Below the pieces are notes generated by a model that worked only from the letters and a program-made list of their open reading frames with translations, had not been told where the DNA came from and searched no databases. 64,000 nucleotides of DNA from Paludibacter sp. (GTDB taxonomy: Bacteria > Bacteroidota > Bacteroidia > Bacteroidales > Paludibacteraceae). Below, one piece after another: positions 40,915 to 50,475 of this stretch (position 1 is its first letter; each line of letters begins with the position of its first letter). Where the stretch lies: positions 1 to 64,000 of the forward strand of contig JAQTUE010000020.1 of NCBI GenBank assembly GCA_028710415.1, given 5' to 3'. The position numbers were made by a program, and so were the translations under genes.

Positions 40915-43900
40915 ATGAAAAACAAAATTCCGGATTACACAAAAACAGGGAGGCATCTGCTACACAAGATGCTCTGGACAGTTATTTTCGTACTGGTTGC
41001 GCAACTTACGTTTGCACAAACCCTTACAGTGAAAGGAAAAGTCAAGGACTCACAAGGTCTGGCATTGCCGGGGGTTTCAATATTAGTCCAGGGAACTTCA
41101 ACAGGGACAGTTACAGACCTGGATGGTTATTTTTCAATTGCAGTACCCTCTTCAAAATCGGTACTGGTATGTTCATTTATTGGAATGGTGACCCAAAATA
41201 TAGTGGTGGGAAATCAATTATCACTGGCAATAGTATTAAATGAATCTTCGGTAGTATTAAATGAAGTAGTATCCATTGGTTATGGAAGTGTCAAAAAGAG
41301 TTCCCTTACCGGAGCTGTTTCCAAATTAACTGCCGAAGCCTTGGGTGAACGTCCCATTGCCAGGGTTGAAACGGCATTACAGGGAACCATGCCCGGAGTT
41401 GAAGTACGTACTACAACCGGCCAACCCGGACAGGATATTGAAATACGGGTACGTGGTGCTGCATCAGTGAATGCCAGTTCAAATCCGCTGTACGTTGTTG
41501 ATGGAGCTCCTGTTTCATCACTGTCAGGGATAAATCCTGCTGATATTTCAACTGTGGAGGTCCTTAAAGATGCAGCATCAACGGCTATCTATGGTTCCAG
41601 GGGATCTAACGGAGTAGTGATTGTAACAACAAAAACAGGAAATTCGGGAAAATCAGGCAAACCCATTATTTCGTTTGATGCGAATTATGGTACTCAAACC
41701 CTCGAACGGAAAATGGATATGCTGAGTGCAACAGAATGGATGAATTTTCGCATGAAATATAATGATGCTACTTATTTGTCAACAGCAGCTTCAAAAGGAA
41801 TTGCTAATGCATCCATCAGTGACCCCAGTGCATTGAGAATGACAAATATCGGAGGTACAATGAGTGCTCCCAATTTCAATGTAATCAATGATGACCGTTG
41901 GTTTCAATATTTAAGTTCAGCTGCACAAGCTTCACACACGTATGATGCAACCAAAGGTCAGTTAAGCTTGCTTGACTGGCAGGATAATTTTTTTAGGAGT
42001 GCACCAACCCAGGAATACAATATCAGTGTTTCAGGTGGTACTGGCAATACGAAATTTATGTTTTCAGGAGGCTATCTCAACCAACAAGGTATCGCTACAG
42101 GTACCGGCTTTAAACGCATAAGCTTACGCTCGAACATTGAAACTAAAATAAACAATTGGTTAAGTGCCGGGTTGATTATTGCACCTACATACTCAACTAC
42201 AATAGGAGGGGGCCTGGCAGATGGAAAAGATTCAAAGACACATCAGACTTTATCTTCTACCCCCGTTTCTGAACCCGGTGTAGGCTATTTTACAAATGTA
42301 CAACCGAATACAAAATATGATTATGCGGGATCAACTTCCAGCACAACCTATATCATGAATACAAATCTGGCCAATGCAAACACGCTCCTGGTAAATGCCA
42401 CTTCTTTTGTTCGTATTGAACCATTTAAAGGATTTAAAGTTCAGGCTACAGCATCAACCAACTATAGCAATATGAATGGTGAAACCTATAACTATTCTTC
42501 TGCAGGAGGTGCCTGGGCGTCGGGTGAGGGAGTAAACTCATCAGGAGGTCATACAACTGCTACCAGAATTGACAATAGTTTATTCCAAACGGTTGCAAAT
42601 TATGACAATACTTTTGGCAAACATACCCTTGGAGTTATGCTTGGCTTTTCAGCTGAAGAAAGCAGTGTGGGGTATCAAACGAATCAATCGTTTAATAAAC
42701 CTTTTCCGAATGATGCTTTACCCGAATCATTCAACGGAACTGTATTAGCTGTTGGAACTGATTTAGTGACCAAATTGACACCAAACAGACTGGAATCATT
42801 TTTTGGACGTGCGCAATATAATTATGATGGCCGGTATTTCATATCAGGAAGTATTCGCCGTGATGGTGGATCAGTTTTTGGCATAAATAATAAATGGGGT
42901 ACTTTTCCTGCAATTTCCGGTGCCTGGAATATATCCGATGAGTCATTTTTTAAAAACCTGAAAGCAGATGCCCTTAATTTATTGAAACTAAGAGCCAGTT
43001 ATGGTGTTACCGGCAACAATGCGATCAGTCAGACAGCATCTTATGCTTTACTAACGGCTATCACCTATGCAGGCCAGGCAGGATATTCTATCAATACATT
43101 TGGGAATCCTAATTTAGGCTGGGAAAAATCAAAAAGTACTGATTTAGCACTGGACTTAGGGCTTTTTAATAACAGGGTTCAACTTTCATTGGACTATTAT
43201 ACAAAAAAGACTACCGATTTATTATATATGGTTCCGGTTCCGGGTGCCACAGGATTCACCCTTCGATGGGACAATCTAGGTGACATCGATAACAAAGGAT
43301 TTGAAATCGAATTGAACACTAAAAACATAATTGGTGCCTTTAAATGGAGTACAAACTTCAACTTAGGTTACAATGAAAATACAATTAAAAGGCTGGGGGC
43401 AACCAATACACCTGTGTATTCAGGGTTTGATAACACAAATGTCTCCAACGTATTGCAAGTTGGCCTTCCAATGAATACTTTTTATATGTATCAGGCTGAA
43501 GGCGTATGGAAAACACAAGCCGAAATTGATGCCTACAGTGCTGCTCATAACGGAACGCCCGTTACCTTTAACGGTACTGCATTTAAACCCGGTGATATAC
43601 GGTATCATGATGTAAATGGAGATGGAATAATCACAACTGACGATAAATCATATTTAGGATCTCCAAGTCCTAAATTCACTTATGGATTAACAAATACCTT
43701 TGAATATAAGAATTTTGATTTATCTGTTTTACTTACAGCCCAGTCAGGAGGTAAAATCTTAGGTATTCTTGGCCGTGCCCTTGACCGTCCGGGTATGGGT
43801 GCATTGAGCAATGTATTTGGTAACTGGAGAAATGCCTGGTGGTCGGAAACAGAACAGGGTGATGGGAAAACTCCTTATATATTAAGCTCAACAACCGGAA

Positions 43901-44184
43901 CAACGATTGATTCGCGATGGTTATATTCGTCCGATTACATACGTATTAAAAATATTTCATTCGGTTATCGGTTACCTGCAAGATCAAAAATATATTCCTC
44001 AGCAAGGATATATCTTTCTGTTGAAAACCTGGCTATTTTAACAGGATATACCGGTGGATATTCTCCTGAAGCTGCAAACTCTGGTGTAAGCGGTGCCCCG
44101 GGCGGAGGTAATTCATTGGGAATAGATTATGGCGGTTATCCCACCTCCAGGGTCATATCCATGGGAATAAATGTAACATTCTAA
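40915..44184 (+). CDS. SusC/RagA-family TonB-dependent outer-membrane receptor
   Basis: Outer-membrane nutrient channel powered by TonB. 1089 aa: signal peptide to about 'QLTFAQTLTV', a carboxypeptidase-regulatory-like domain ('GKVKDSQGLALPGVSILVQG') at ~37-120, the SusC plug ('LTGAVSKLTAEALGERPIA', 'IRVRGAASVNASSNPLYVVD') to ~240, then a 22-stranded barrel with the C-terminal 'TSRVISMGINVTF'. It is followed after 19 bp by the SusD partner. No sugar-degrading enzyme is adjacent, so the substrate is unclear; the kdu operon is 4 kb away but in its own unit. Confidence 0.95.
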   Translation: MKNKIPDYTKTGRHLLHKMLWTVIFVLVAQLTFAQTLTVKGKVKDSQGLALPGVSILVQGTSTGTVTDLDGYFSIAVPSSKSVLVCSFIGMVTQNIVVGNQLSLAIVLNESSVVLNEVVSIGYGSVKKSSLTGAVSKLTAEALGERPIARVETALQGTMPGVEVRTTTGQPGQDIEIRVRGAASVNASSNPLYVVDGAPVSSLSGINPADISTVEVLKDAASTAIYGSRGSNGVVIVTTKTGNSGKSGKPIISFDANYGTQTLERKMDMLSATEWMNFRMKYNDATYLSTAASKGIANASISDPSALRMTNIGGTMSAPNFNVINDDRWFQYLSSAAQASHTYDATKGQLSLLDWQDNFFRSAPTQEYNISVSGGTGNTKFMFSGGYLNQQGIATGTGFKRISLRSNIETKINNWLSAGLIIAPTYSTTIGGGLADGKDSKTHQTLSSTPVSEPGVGYFTNVQPNTKYDYAGSTSSTTYIMNTNLANANTLLVNATSFVRIEPFKGFKVQATASTNYSNMNGETYNYSSAGGAWASGEGVNSSGGHTTATRIDNSLFQTVANYDNTFGKHTLGVMLGFSAEESSVGYQTNQSFNKPFPNDALPESFNGTVLAVGTDLVTKLTPNRLESFFGRAQYNYDGRYFISGSIRRDGGSVFGINNKWGTFPAISGAWNISDESFFKNLKADALNLLKLRASYGVTGNNAISQTASYALLTAITYAGQAGYSINTFGNPNLGWEKSKSTDLALDLGLFNNRVQLSLDYYTKKTTDLLYMVPVPGATGFTLRWDNLGDIDNKGFEIELNTKNIIGAFKWSTNFNLGYNENTIKRLGATNTPVYSGFDNTNVSNVLQVGLPMNTFYMYQAEGVWKTQAEIDAYSAAHNGTPVTFNGTAFKPGDIRYHDVNGDGIITTDDKSYLGSPSPKFTYGLTNTFEYKNFDLSVLLTAQSGGKILGILGRALDRPGMGALSNVFGNWRNAWWSETEQGDGKTPYILSSTTGTTIDSRWLYSSDYIRIKNISFGYRLPARSKIYSSARIYLSVENLAILTGYTGGYSPEAANSGVSGAPGGGNSLGIDYGGYPTSRVISMGINVTF

Positions 44185-44203
44185 CTGTAATAACTGAAAA
44201 CAT

Positions 44204-45862
44204 ATGAAATACTTAAATATAATAACGAAGCTTTGCATAACTGTAAGTGTTATTTTTATAGCCTCATGCAGCAATGATTTTTTGTCAGTATCCCCGAATG
44301 ATCAACTTCAGACAGCTGATTCATATCAAACACCCAAGCAAGCGGAACAGTCAATTACAGGAATTTATTCAAATCTTCGTTTTCTGGCGAATGATGAATA
44401 TTTATATCTTTCTGAAGTTCGTTCAGACAATGCCTGGTCGAATCCGAAAACTGATGGATTACGTGAATATTCTGAAATAGCTACGTTCAGAGCCGGTAGT
44501 GATATAACTACATTCAACCTGGTTTGGAGTGAATGGTACAAAGTGATATTAGATGCCAATACTGCAATCACTAAAATTCCGGGAATTACTTTTACAACTC
44601 AAAATACGAAAGATCAATTTTTAGGTGAAGCTTATTTTTTACGCGGTTGGGCTTATTTTGAATTAGCCCGTTTATTTGGCAATGTTCCGATTATTGATAA
44701 ACCAATGTCTGTCGAGGAAGTGAAAACTATAAAACAATCTCCTGCAATTGATGTGTACAAAAATATGGTCATTCCGGATTTGTCTAAAGCTGAATCTATG
44801 CTTCCGGTAAGTTCTGCGATGATAACCACTGAAGGTGCATCAGCAACAGTATATGGAAGAGCTGATAAAATTGCAGCAAAGGCAATGCTTGGACGTATTT
44901 ACATGACTATGGCCGGTTTCCCGATAAATGATCCTGCTTCACTGGACAGTGCTGAAATAAAATTAAAAGGTGTAATTGATTTTTCGATTGCAAACTCTAA
45001 TAAATATTGGGCCGCTGATTCAACAGAGTGGAAAAAACAATGGATCTCTGAGAATAATAACAAATACTCTATTTTTGCCATCCAATACCGTTCGGGAGGT
45101 ACCGGCAATACATCTATTTTTAATGCATCGCCAGCATTGCCTCCGACATATACCGCACAACGTATATTTGGAAATCAAATCTATATTGATAAAGCATTGA
45201 TGTATCAGTTATCCAGATTAAATTCAAAAGGGAAACCGGATGCACGTGTTTATAATAATACTGTTCTTACCGGCTTTGCCGGAGAGAAAAACTGGCCTGC
45301 ATACTCAAATTTGTTGTTATCTGTAACACTTCCTGATGGTACTGTTGTAAATAATGTTTTTTCTAACAGCATGTTTTACAAATATACAAATTCAATACGC
45401 AAAAGAGCAGCATTGGGTTACACTGCCAATATTGAAGCAGCCATGAAGGATTATAATGATTGGCCTGTAAATTATCCGGTTATCCGGTTGGAAGATGTAC
45501 AATTAATGTATGCTGAAGTCTTGTTGAATAAACGAAGTGATATAACGGGAGCAATTGATATTATCAATAAAATCAGAGCAAGAGCCGGAGCTGATTTAGT
45601 CTCAAATTCTTTAAGTGTTTCTGATGCACTGTTGGCAGTGAAAGCCGAACGTAGAATTGAACTCTGTGGCGAAGGTGTACGCTGGTTCGATTTAGTACGT
45701 TGGAACGATTGGAAAAAAGCTATCAGCGATAAATTTGATAGTTACAACACTACTGATGTTGATAAGTCGAATATCAAAAATGGTAATTATTTATATCCAA
45801 TTCCGCAAACCCAAATGCAGGTTCAACCGGGATTGTATGTTCAAAATCCGGATTACAATTAA
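44204..45862 (+). CDS. SusD/RagB-family nutrient-binding lipoprotein
   Basis: The 552-aa surface lipoprotein forms the lid on the SusC-like channel. Lipobox 'SVIFIASCSNDFLSVSPNDQ' (Cys22). Family parts: 'QTADSYQTPKQAEQSITGIY', the TPR-like 'FLGEAYFLRGWAYFELARLF', 'LEDVQLMYAEVLLNKRSDI' and 'AERRIELCGEGVRWFDLVRW', and the C-terminus 'YLYPIPQTQMQVQPGLYVQN'. It follows the SusC gene and closes the operon at a strong hairpin. Confidence 0.95.
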   Translation: MKYLNIITKLCITVSVIFIASCSNDFLSVSPNDQLQTADSYQTPKQAEQSITGIYSNLRFLANDEYLYLSEVRSDNAWSNPKTDGLREYSEIATFRAGSDITTFNLVWSEWYKVILDANTAITKIPGITFTTQNTKDQFLGEAYFLRGWAYFELARLFGNVPIIDKPMSVEEVKTIKQSPAIDVYKNMVIPDLSKAESMLPVSSAMITTEGASATVYGRADKIAAKAMLGRIYMTMAGFPINDPASLDSAEIKLKGVIDFSIANSNKYWAADSTEWKKQWISENNNKYSIFAIQYRSGGTGNTSIFNASPALPPTYTAQRIFGNQIYIDKALMYQLSRLNSKGKPDARVYNNTVLTGFAGEKNWPAYSNLLLSVTLPDGTVVNNVFSNSMFYKYTNSIRKRAALGYTANIEAAMKDYNDWPVNYPVIRLEDVQLMYAEVLLNKRSDITGAIDIINKIRARAGADLVSNSLSVSDALLAVKAERRIELCGEGVRWFDLVRWNDWKKAISDKFDSYNTTDVDKSNIKNGNYLYPIPQTQMQVQPGLYVQNPDYN

Positions 45863-45884
45863 ATGTAGTATTTTAATTCAAGAG

Positions 45885-45930
45885 AATAGTCCCTATGTTT
45901 GTAATATAATATGCAAACATAGGGACTATT
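45885..45930 (+). terminator. Hairpin terminator of the SusC/SusD operon
   Basis: Perfect 17-bp stem 'AATAGTCCCTATGTTTG' / 'CAAACATAGGGACTATT' with a 12-nt loop, 22 bases after the stop. The T-run is short, so it may work through stem strength. Confidence 0.75.
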
Positions 45931-46186
45931 AAGTAGATGGAATAAATTAATGTAATATTTTTAATCACATAGTTTCAATTTGAATAGAAACACTTTTCAA
46001 TTTTACAGATACAAGTCTATGTGTTTCTATGTCTTCAATGTATAAAAAAGAAAACTCAGAGTCCAATAAATACTACTATGTGCTACTAAGTAACAGAAAC
46101 AAAATAATGTCGTATTATTTTAATTTAAATAAGGGAATAAGGGTTAGATTTTTTAGCTTAATATTTCTACTAAGGGGTAAAAAAAC

Positions 46187-46221
46187 AAAAATAAGGTTTT
46201 TAATTCAAAGACCTTATTTTT
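46187..46221. terminator. Bidirectional hairpin terminator
   Basis: Perfect 11-bp stem 'AAAAATAAGGT' / 'ACCTTATTTTT' with a 13-nt loop between convergent transcription units. A-run and T-run on the arms suit both directions. Confidence 0.7.
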
Positions 46222-46469
46222 AGATATTAACCCTTCGTAGAAAACCAAGCTCCCCCATATTAAAACCCTTATTTCCTCATTTGGAAAAGCTGTTTTAGTT
46301 GTATTTTTCAAGAAATAAAACAGGACAATATATTGTTCCTACTACTTATATGAAAAACTATGTGATAAAATGTAATTCTAAATGAGTAAATTGCTATTGA
46401 AAAATACTACATTTAATCTGTCCTTTTGCTTATATAATAAAAAGGGCATAAGTTCTTTTCAAATACCAA

Positions 46470-47168
46470 TTACTTTAAATCAGTTTTTTTGATGATTTTT
46501 GCTGTAGTCTGGAATTCTTTCAGATAAAACGGTTCAAAATAAGCTGTGTCCACAAACTGTTTTTCAGTAAAGGCATGTTCAGCAAAAGGAATCATATTGA
46601 TTGCCAGTGGTACCAGATTGTCTATAAAACGGGCATTAGAATGAGTGAGAGTAGTTTTACATTTATTAGCCCCGTTTCCAAAGAAATAAACCGGTTGCTT
46701 TTCCAGTATTCCTGCATATGATTCCGGATCAATGATATCCGCTGCAATCTCACGTTGGATTACACCTTCCGCATTATAAAAAGCAGCATATACTTCCATG
46801 CGACGTGCATCAATCATCGGGCAAAACAAGGCATTTCCTTTCTCTTCAGCCAGATTCAGGGCCTGTACGGTCAATACTTCGAGCGTACTTACTGCAATCA
46901 AAGGTATTCCGTAGCCGTAGCAAAGTCCTTTGGCAGTAGATACACCAATCCGTAATCCGGTATAAGAACCGGGGCCACTGCTGACAGCAATTGCATCCAG
47001 CTTTTTATCTTCAGACTTTAATACTTCCAGGGCTTCAGCGATAAAAACGCTTAGCAGGGCTGCATGATTCATTCCATCGGCATTGGATTTGGAAAACAGA
47101 CAGGCAGAATCTTCACTTAAAGCAACTGAACAAACATTGGTGGAGGTTTCTATATTTAGTATAATCAT
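46470..47168 (-). CDS. tsaB: tRNA threonylcarbamoyladenosine biosynthesis protein TsaB
   Basis: Scaffold partner of TsaD in making t6A37 in tRNAs that read ANN codons; acts in the cytosol. The 232-aa product has the ASKHA-fold start 'MIILNIETSTNVCSVALSE', the family motif 'AVSSGPGSYTGLRIGVSTAK' and 'PLIAVSTLEVLTVQAL'. Length matches the family (220-240 aa). It is 139 bp downstream of the kdu operon's last gene, beyond that operon's terminator. Confidence 0.95.
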   Translation of the reverse strand: MIILNIETSTNVCSVALSEDSACLFSKSNADGMNHAALLSVFIAEALEVLKSEDKKLDAIAVSSGPGSYTGLRIGVSTAKGLCYGYGIPLIAVSTLEVLTVQALNLAEEKGNALFCPMIDARRMEVYAAFYNAEGVIQREIAADIIDPESYAGILEKQPVYFFGNGANKCKTTLTHSNARFIDNLVPLAINMIPFAEHAFTEKQFVDTAYFEPFYLKEFQTTAKIIKKTDLK

Positions 47169-47245
47169 GTGAACATTTACAATTTAATCATTTACAATTT
47201 ACCATTGGGTTCAATGGACTGCAAAATTACTCATTTTAGACGAAT

Positions 47246-47286
47246 GAAAAAAACAAATCCCCGCTTTCAATTGAAAACAGGGATTA
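47246..47286 (-). terminator. Terminator of the kdu operon
   Basis: Minus strand: AATCCC ... GGGATT stem with an inner palindrome 'TTTCAATTGAAA', followed by 'TGTTTTTTTC'. It lies about 20 bases after the DUF4861 gene. Confidence 0.8.
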
Positions 47287-47307
47287 GTTGTATTAAAATT
47301 AGAAAGT

Positions 47308-48438
47308 TTATTTTACAGAAACTTTCAATGGATTTTTTGTTGCTGCACTAAATTCAGCCAATGCTTTGAACCAGTCATTATCGGTAGGATACAACCATTT
47401 GCTCCATCCCCCTCCGAAATAATAAGTAAAAGAATCACCAACTTTATAAGCACCTGTAACTAATGCATGCTCACCTTCCTTAAAAGCCTTATTAGCTTTT
47501 ACAGGAATATAAATACCCACATAATTACGACCGGAAGGCACTTTGGCATCCGAAAAGGCATCTTCTGCATACGCAGTAGTACCATTCGCAATGTTTTGTT
47601 TTAAAGCACCTTTCTCGTCATGCAAATAAATACCTGCAGCCAGTTCCATATTTTGAGCAGGACCCGTCAGTTTTACAATTCCTTTATTCATCATGGAACC
47701 TGCAGTCACCGTAATTGTAAGTTCTTCTTTGTAAATGGTATTACCAACCTTAACAGAATCATAACCCAATTTAAATATGGTACGAAGCGAACCCACTTCA
47801 ATCACTTTATAACTGCTGAAATGATCACCTACCCAAAGTTTACCATTGGCATAAGGAGCTATACCACCACAACCCAGTGTGTGACCAACCTTATAAAAGT
47901 CTAATCCCTGGCCGTGGTCGATATGATACGAGATTTCATTATAGATATCATCCTTGTAACGTTGGTCAACAACCAGTTTGTCTGTGCTTTTTGCCCAGAA
48001 ATCAACACCATTGCTTGGGTTTTCATTAGCCAGTGCAGGACCGTACATACGGTATGCTGCAATTTCATTTTCCCAGGCAAAGTCATCTTTCCGTTCTGGT
48101 ACAAATCGGGCAAAAGTCTTTGGTTTCACCACGGAAGGTTTTCCAACAGTCAATGAATATATTGACGTACTTTTCCCCTTGACATCAGCCTGGAATATCA
48201 AGGTTTCAGGTTTTTTATTCCCATTGAACACCAATTGATATGCAACTTCCTTGTTCTGTTTGTTTTTCAACACATACGATTTGGTTTGAAAAGAAACCTT
48301 CAATGCCGATAAACTCACTTCAACCATTTCACCCTTTCTATCCATATCGGTACTGTTTGTCACAACGATTGTATGTTGAGCAAAAATACCTGTAACGAGT
48401 AGGAGGGAAGCCAGTATTAATAATCCTGATTTTTTCAT
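47308..48438 (-). CDS. DUF4861-family secreted protein of the uronate operon
   Basis: The 376-aa protein has a signal peptide ('LLILASLLLVTGIFAQHTIV'). The mature part is all-beta with family features 'NEIAAYRMYGPALANENPSN', 'DHGQGLDFYKVGHTLGCGG' and 'YYFGGGWSKWLYPTDNDWF'. DUF4861 proteins accompany KduI and KduD in pectin or uronate loci of Bacteroidetes; some are believed to act as carbohydrate-active enzymes on uronides. It is the third gene of the operon, 35 bp after kduD. Activity is not known to me from sequence. Confidence 0.88.
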   Translation of the reverse strand: MKKSGLLILASLLLVTGIFAQHTIVVTNSTDMDRKGEMVEVSLSALKVSFQTKSYVLKNKQNKEVAYQLVFNGNKKPETLIFQADVKGKSTSIYSLTVGKPSVVKPKTFARFVPERKDDFAWENEIAAYRMYGPALANENPSNGVDFWAKSTDKLVVDQRYKDDIYNEISYHIDHGQGLDFYKVGHTLGCGGIAPYANGKLWVGDHFSSYKVIEVGSLRTIFKLGYDSVKVGNTIYKEELTITVTAGSMMNKGIVKLTGPAQNMELAAGIYLHDEKGALKQNIANGTTAYAEDAFSDAKVPSGRNYVGIYIPVKANKAFKEGEHALVTGAYKVGDSFTYYFGGGWSKWLYPTDNDWFKALAEFSAATKNPLKVSVK

Positions 48439-48473
48439 TTTAAATAGTAAATTGTAAATGAATAAATAGTAAA

Positions 48474-49253
48474 TTATTTAGGTTGTTTTCCAATATAAGC
48501 CAGGATACCACCATCAACATACAGTACATGTCCGTTAACAAAATCGGAAGCCTCAGAAGCTAAAAAGATAGCCGGTCCCATTAAATCTTCCGGTGTTCCC
48601 CAACGGGCAGCAGGAGTCTTAGCGATAATAAATGAATTGAAAGGATGTCCCTCGGTACGTAATGGTGCAGTCTGTGGAGTTGCAATATAACCCGGGCCTA
48701 GGCCGTTACACTGAATGTTGAATTCACCGTATTCCGATGCTATATTTTTTGTAAGCATTTTTAAACCACCTTTCGCAGCAGCATAAGCTGATACTGTTTC
48801 ACGGCCTAATTCGCTCATCATGGAACAGATATTGATAATTTTACCTTTTCCTTTTTTGATCATGCCAGGGATTACTGCTTTTGAAACAATAAAAGGACCA
48901 TTCAAATCAATGTCGATAACCTGACGGAATTCAGCAGCAGTCATTTCAATCATAGGAATACGTTTGATAATACCGGCGTTGTTTACCAGGATATCAATCA
49001 CACCTACTTCTTTTTCTACCTGCGCTACCATGGCGTTGATCTGGTCTTCATTCGTCACATCAGCTACATATCCGTGTGCTTTGATGCCATCGGCTGCATA
49101 ATTTGCAATTCCTTTGTCAACCATATCCTGGTTGATATCATTAAATACGATTGTTGCACCTGCTTTTGCAAATCCTGTAGCAATGGCATATCCAATACCA
49201 TAAGAAGCTCCTGTTACCAGAGCAATTTTTCCGTTTAATTCGAATTGGTTCAT
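48474..49253 (-). CDS. kduD: 2-dehydro-3-deoxy-D-gluconate 5-dehydrogenase
   Basis: Short-chain dehydrogenase that reduces 2,5-diketo-3-deoxygluconate to 2-keto-3-deoxygluconate with NAD(P)H in uronate breakdown. 259 aa with the dinucleotide motif 'VTGASYGIGYAIATGFA', 'ILVNNAGIIKRIPMIEMTA', the catalytic 'NICSMMSELGRETVSAYAAA' (Ser, Tyr, Lys pattern) and 'LGPGYIATPQTAPLRTE'. Its place directly after kduI decides between KduD and the many similar dehydrogenases. Confidence 0.93.
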   Translation of the reverse strand: MNQFELNGKIALVTGASYGIGYAIATGFAKAGATIVFNDINQDMVDKGIANYAADGIKAHGYVADVTNEDQINAMVAQVEKEVGVIDILVNNAGIIKRIPMIEMTAAEFRQVIDIDLNGPFIVSKAVIPGMIKKGKGKIINICSMMSELGRETVSAYAAAKGGLKMLTKNIASEYGEFNIQCNGLGPGYIATPQTAPLRTEGHPFNSFIIAKTPAARWGTPEDLMGPAIFLASEASDFVNGHVLYVDGGILAYIGKQPK

Positions 49254-49334
49254 ATTCTAATATTGTTATTGTGTTTGTTGTATTCTTTGAATGTCAACAA
49301 TATAAACTATATACTATTGACTATAAACTGGCAA

Positions 49335-50177
49335 TTATCTGAGTTCTGTATTTTTGAAGAAATTCTGATCGCTGTAATCCAGGTTTTCGCCTGCCATTCC
49401 CCAGATAAAGGTATAGTTGCTGGTAGCAGCTGCCGAGTGGATGGACCATTCAGGAGAAATAACTGCCTCGTCACCTTTCATCCAGATATGGCGTGTTTCG
49501 GTAGGTTCACCCATAAAGTGACAAACCGCTTGTCCTTCCGGAACTTCGAAATAGAAATAGGCTTCCATCCTACGACTGTGTGTGTGTGCAGGCATAGTGT
49601 TCCAGACACTTCCGGGAGCTAATTCAGTCATTCCCATTTGTAACTGGCATGTTTCAAGTACCTGGCAAACCAACATCTTGTTGATATTGCGATGATTTGC
49701 ACCTTCCAAAGATCCCATTTCAGCAACAACAGCATCCGCTTTGGTTACTTTTTTATCAGGAAATGTTTTATGGGCAGGAGCAGAGTTGAAATAAAATTTA
49801 GCAGGGTTCTTTGCATCAGCACTTTCGAAAGTAACAGTACGATCGCCTGCACCTAAATATAAAGCTTCTTTAAAGCCTAATTCGAAAACAACACCATCAA
49901 CAGTTACTTTTCCGGCACCACCTACATTGAATGTTCCAAATTCACGACGTGAAAGGAAATACTCTGATTTCAAAGGGTCAATTGTTTCAAGTGTCAATGT
50001 CTCATTAACGGGCATAATTCCACCAACAACCAATCGGTCGTATAGAGAATAAACCATGTTAACTTCATTCGTAATGAAGAGATTCTCAATTAAATGTTCT
50101 TTACGTAAACGGGCTGTGTCATACTTCTTAGCATCTTCAGGATGTGAAGCATACCGAATTTGATAGTTTGTTTTCAT
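49335..50177 (-). CDS. kduI: 5-dehydro-4-deoxy-D-glucuronate isomerase
   Basis: Converts 5-keto-4-deoxyuronate (from unsaturated pectin or glycosaminoglycan uronides) to 2,5-diketo-3-deoxygluconate. 280 aa, usual length. Start 'MKTNYQIRYASHPEDAKKYD' and the zinc-binding cupin part 'NTMPAHTHSRRMEAYFYFEV' are diagnostic. First gene of the kduI-kduD-DUF4861 operon. No polysaccharide lyase is in the window, so unsaturated uronides come from elsewhere. A promoter with a dyad lies just upstream. Confidence 0.96.
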   Translation of the reverse strand: MKTNYQIRYASHPEDAKKYDTARLRKEHLIENLFITNEVNMVYSLYDRLVVGGIMPVNETLTLETIDPLKSEYFLSRREFGTFNVGGAGKVTVDGVVFELGFKEALYLGAGDRTVTFESADAKNPAKFYFNSAPAHKTFPDKKVTKADAVVAEMGSLEGANHRNINKMLVCQVLETCQLQMGMTELAPGSVWNTMPAHTHSRRMEAYFYFEVPEGQAVCHFMGEPTETRHIWMKGDEAVISPEWSIHSAAATSNYTFIWGMAGENLDYSDQNFFKNTELR

Positions 50178-50221
50178 TCTTTAGTTTATATTAAATTGAA
50201 TTGTATTCATTGAATAAATTA

Positions 50222-50272
50222 ACCAATATATGATTGGTCAACCAAAATTACTTCTTTTTTTACAAATTCAAA
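50222..50272 (-). promoter_or_regulatory. Promoter of kduI with adjacent dyad
   Basis: On the minus strand, TTTG (complement of 50269-50272) is followed after 18 nt by TAATTTTG (50243-50250), matching the Bacteroidetes -33/-7 consensus. Just downstream, 'ACCAATATATGATTGGT' (50222-50238) is a dyad of two 6-bp arms, placed where a repressor would cover the transcription start. Confidence 0.5.
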
Positions 50273-50475
50273 ACATGTATCCATATGTTTTAAATCACTT
50301 TATTTAAAATTAACCTAATTAAAAATGAGATTGTAAGTTAATATAATGTGTTTTATTATACAGATAAAAATCAATAACTATCGAATAATTCAAATCAGGA
50401 ATGAATACGAATGTATATAAAAGAACACTTATCCTGATTATATAAATTGCATTTGTGAAAGGATCAGGGGATAAA

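Larger units (their letters stand above)
45863..46469. other. Intergenic region between susD-like gene and tsaB
   Basis: About 600 bp with two strong hairpins (45885-45930 and 46187-46221, listed) and otherwise AT-rich sequence. A 64-aa frame at 46029-46223 overlaps the second hairpin and is not accepted. tsaB ends 250 bp to the right of that hairpin. Confidence 0.6.

Noticed and set aside
40911-41243. 110-aa plus-strand ORF overlapping the start of the SusC-like gene
   Set aside because: Out-of-frame shadow of the receptor's signal peptide and N-terminal domain.
46029-46223. 64-aa plus-strand ORF downstream of the SusD-like gene
   Set aside because: Ends inside a terminator hairpin, basic and low-complexity, with no upstream signal.
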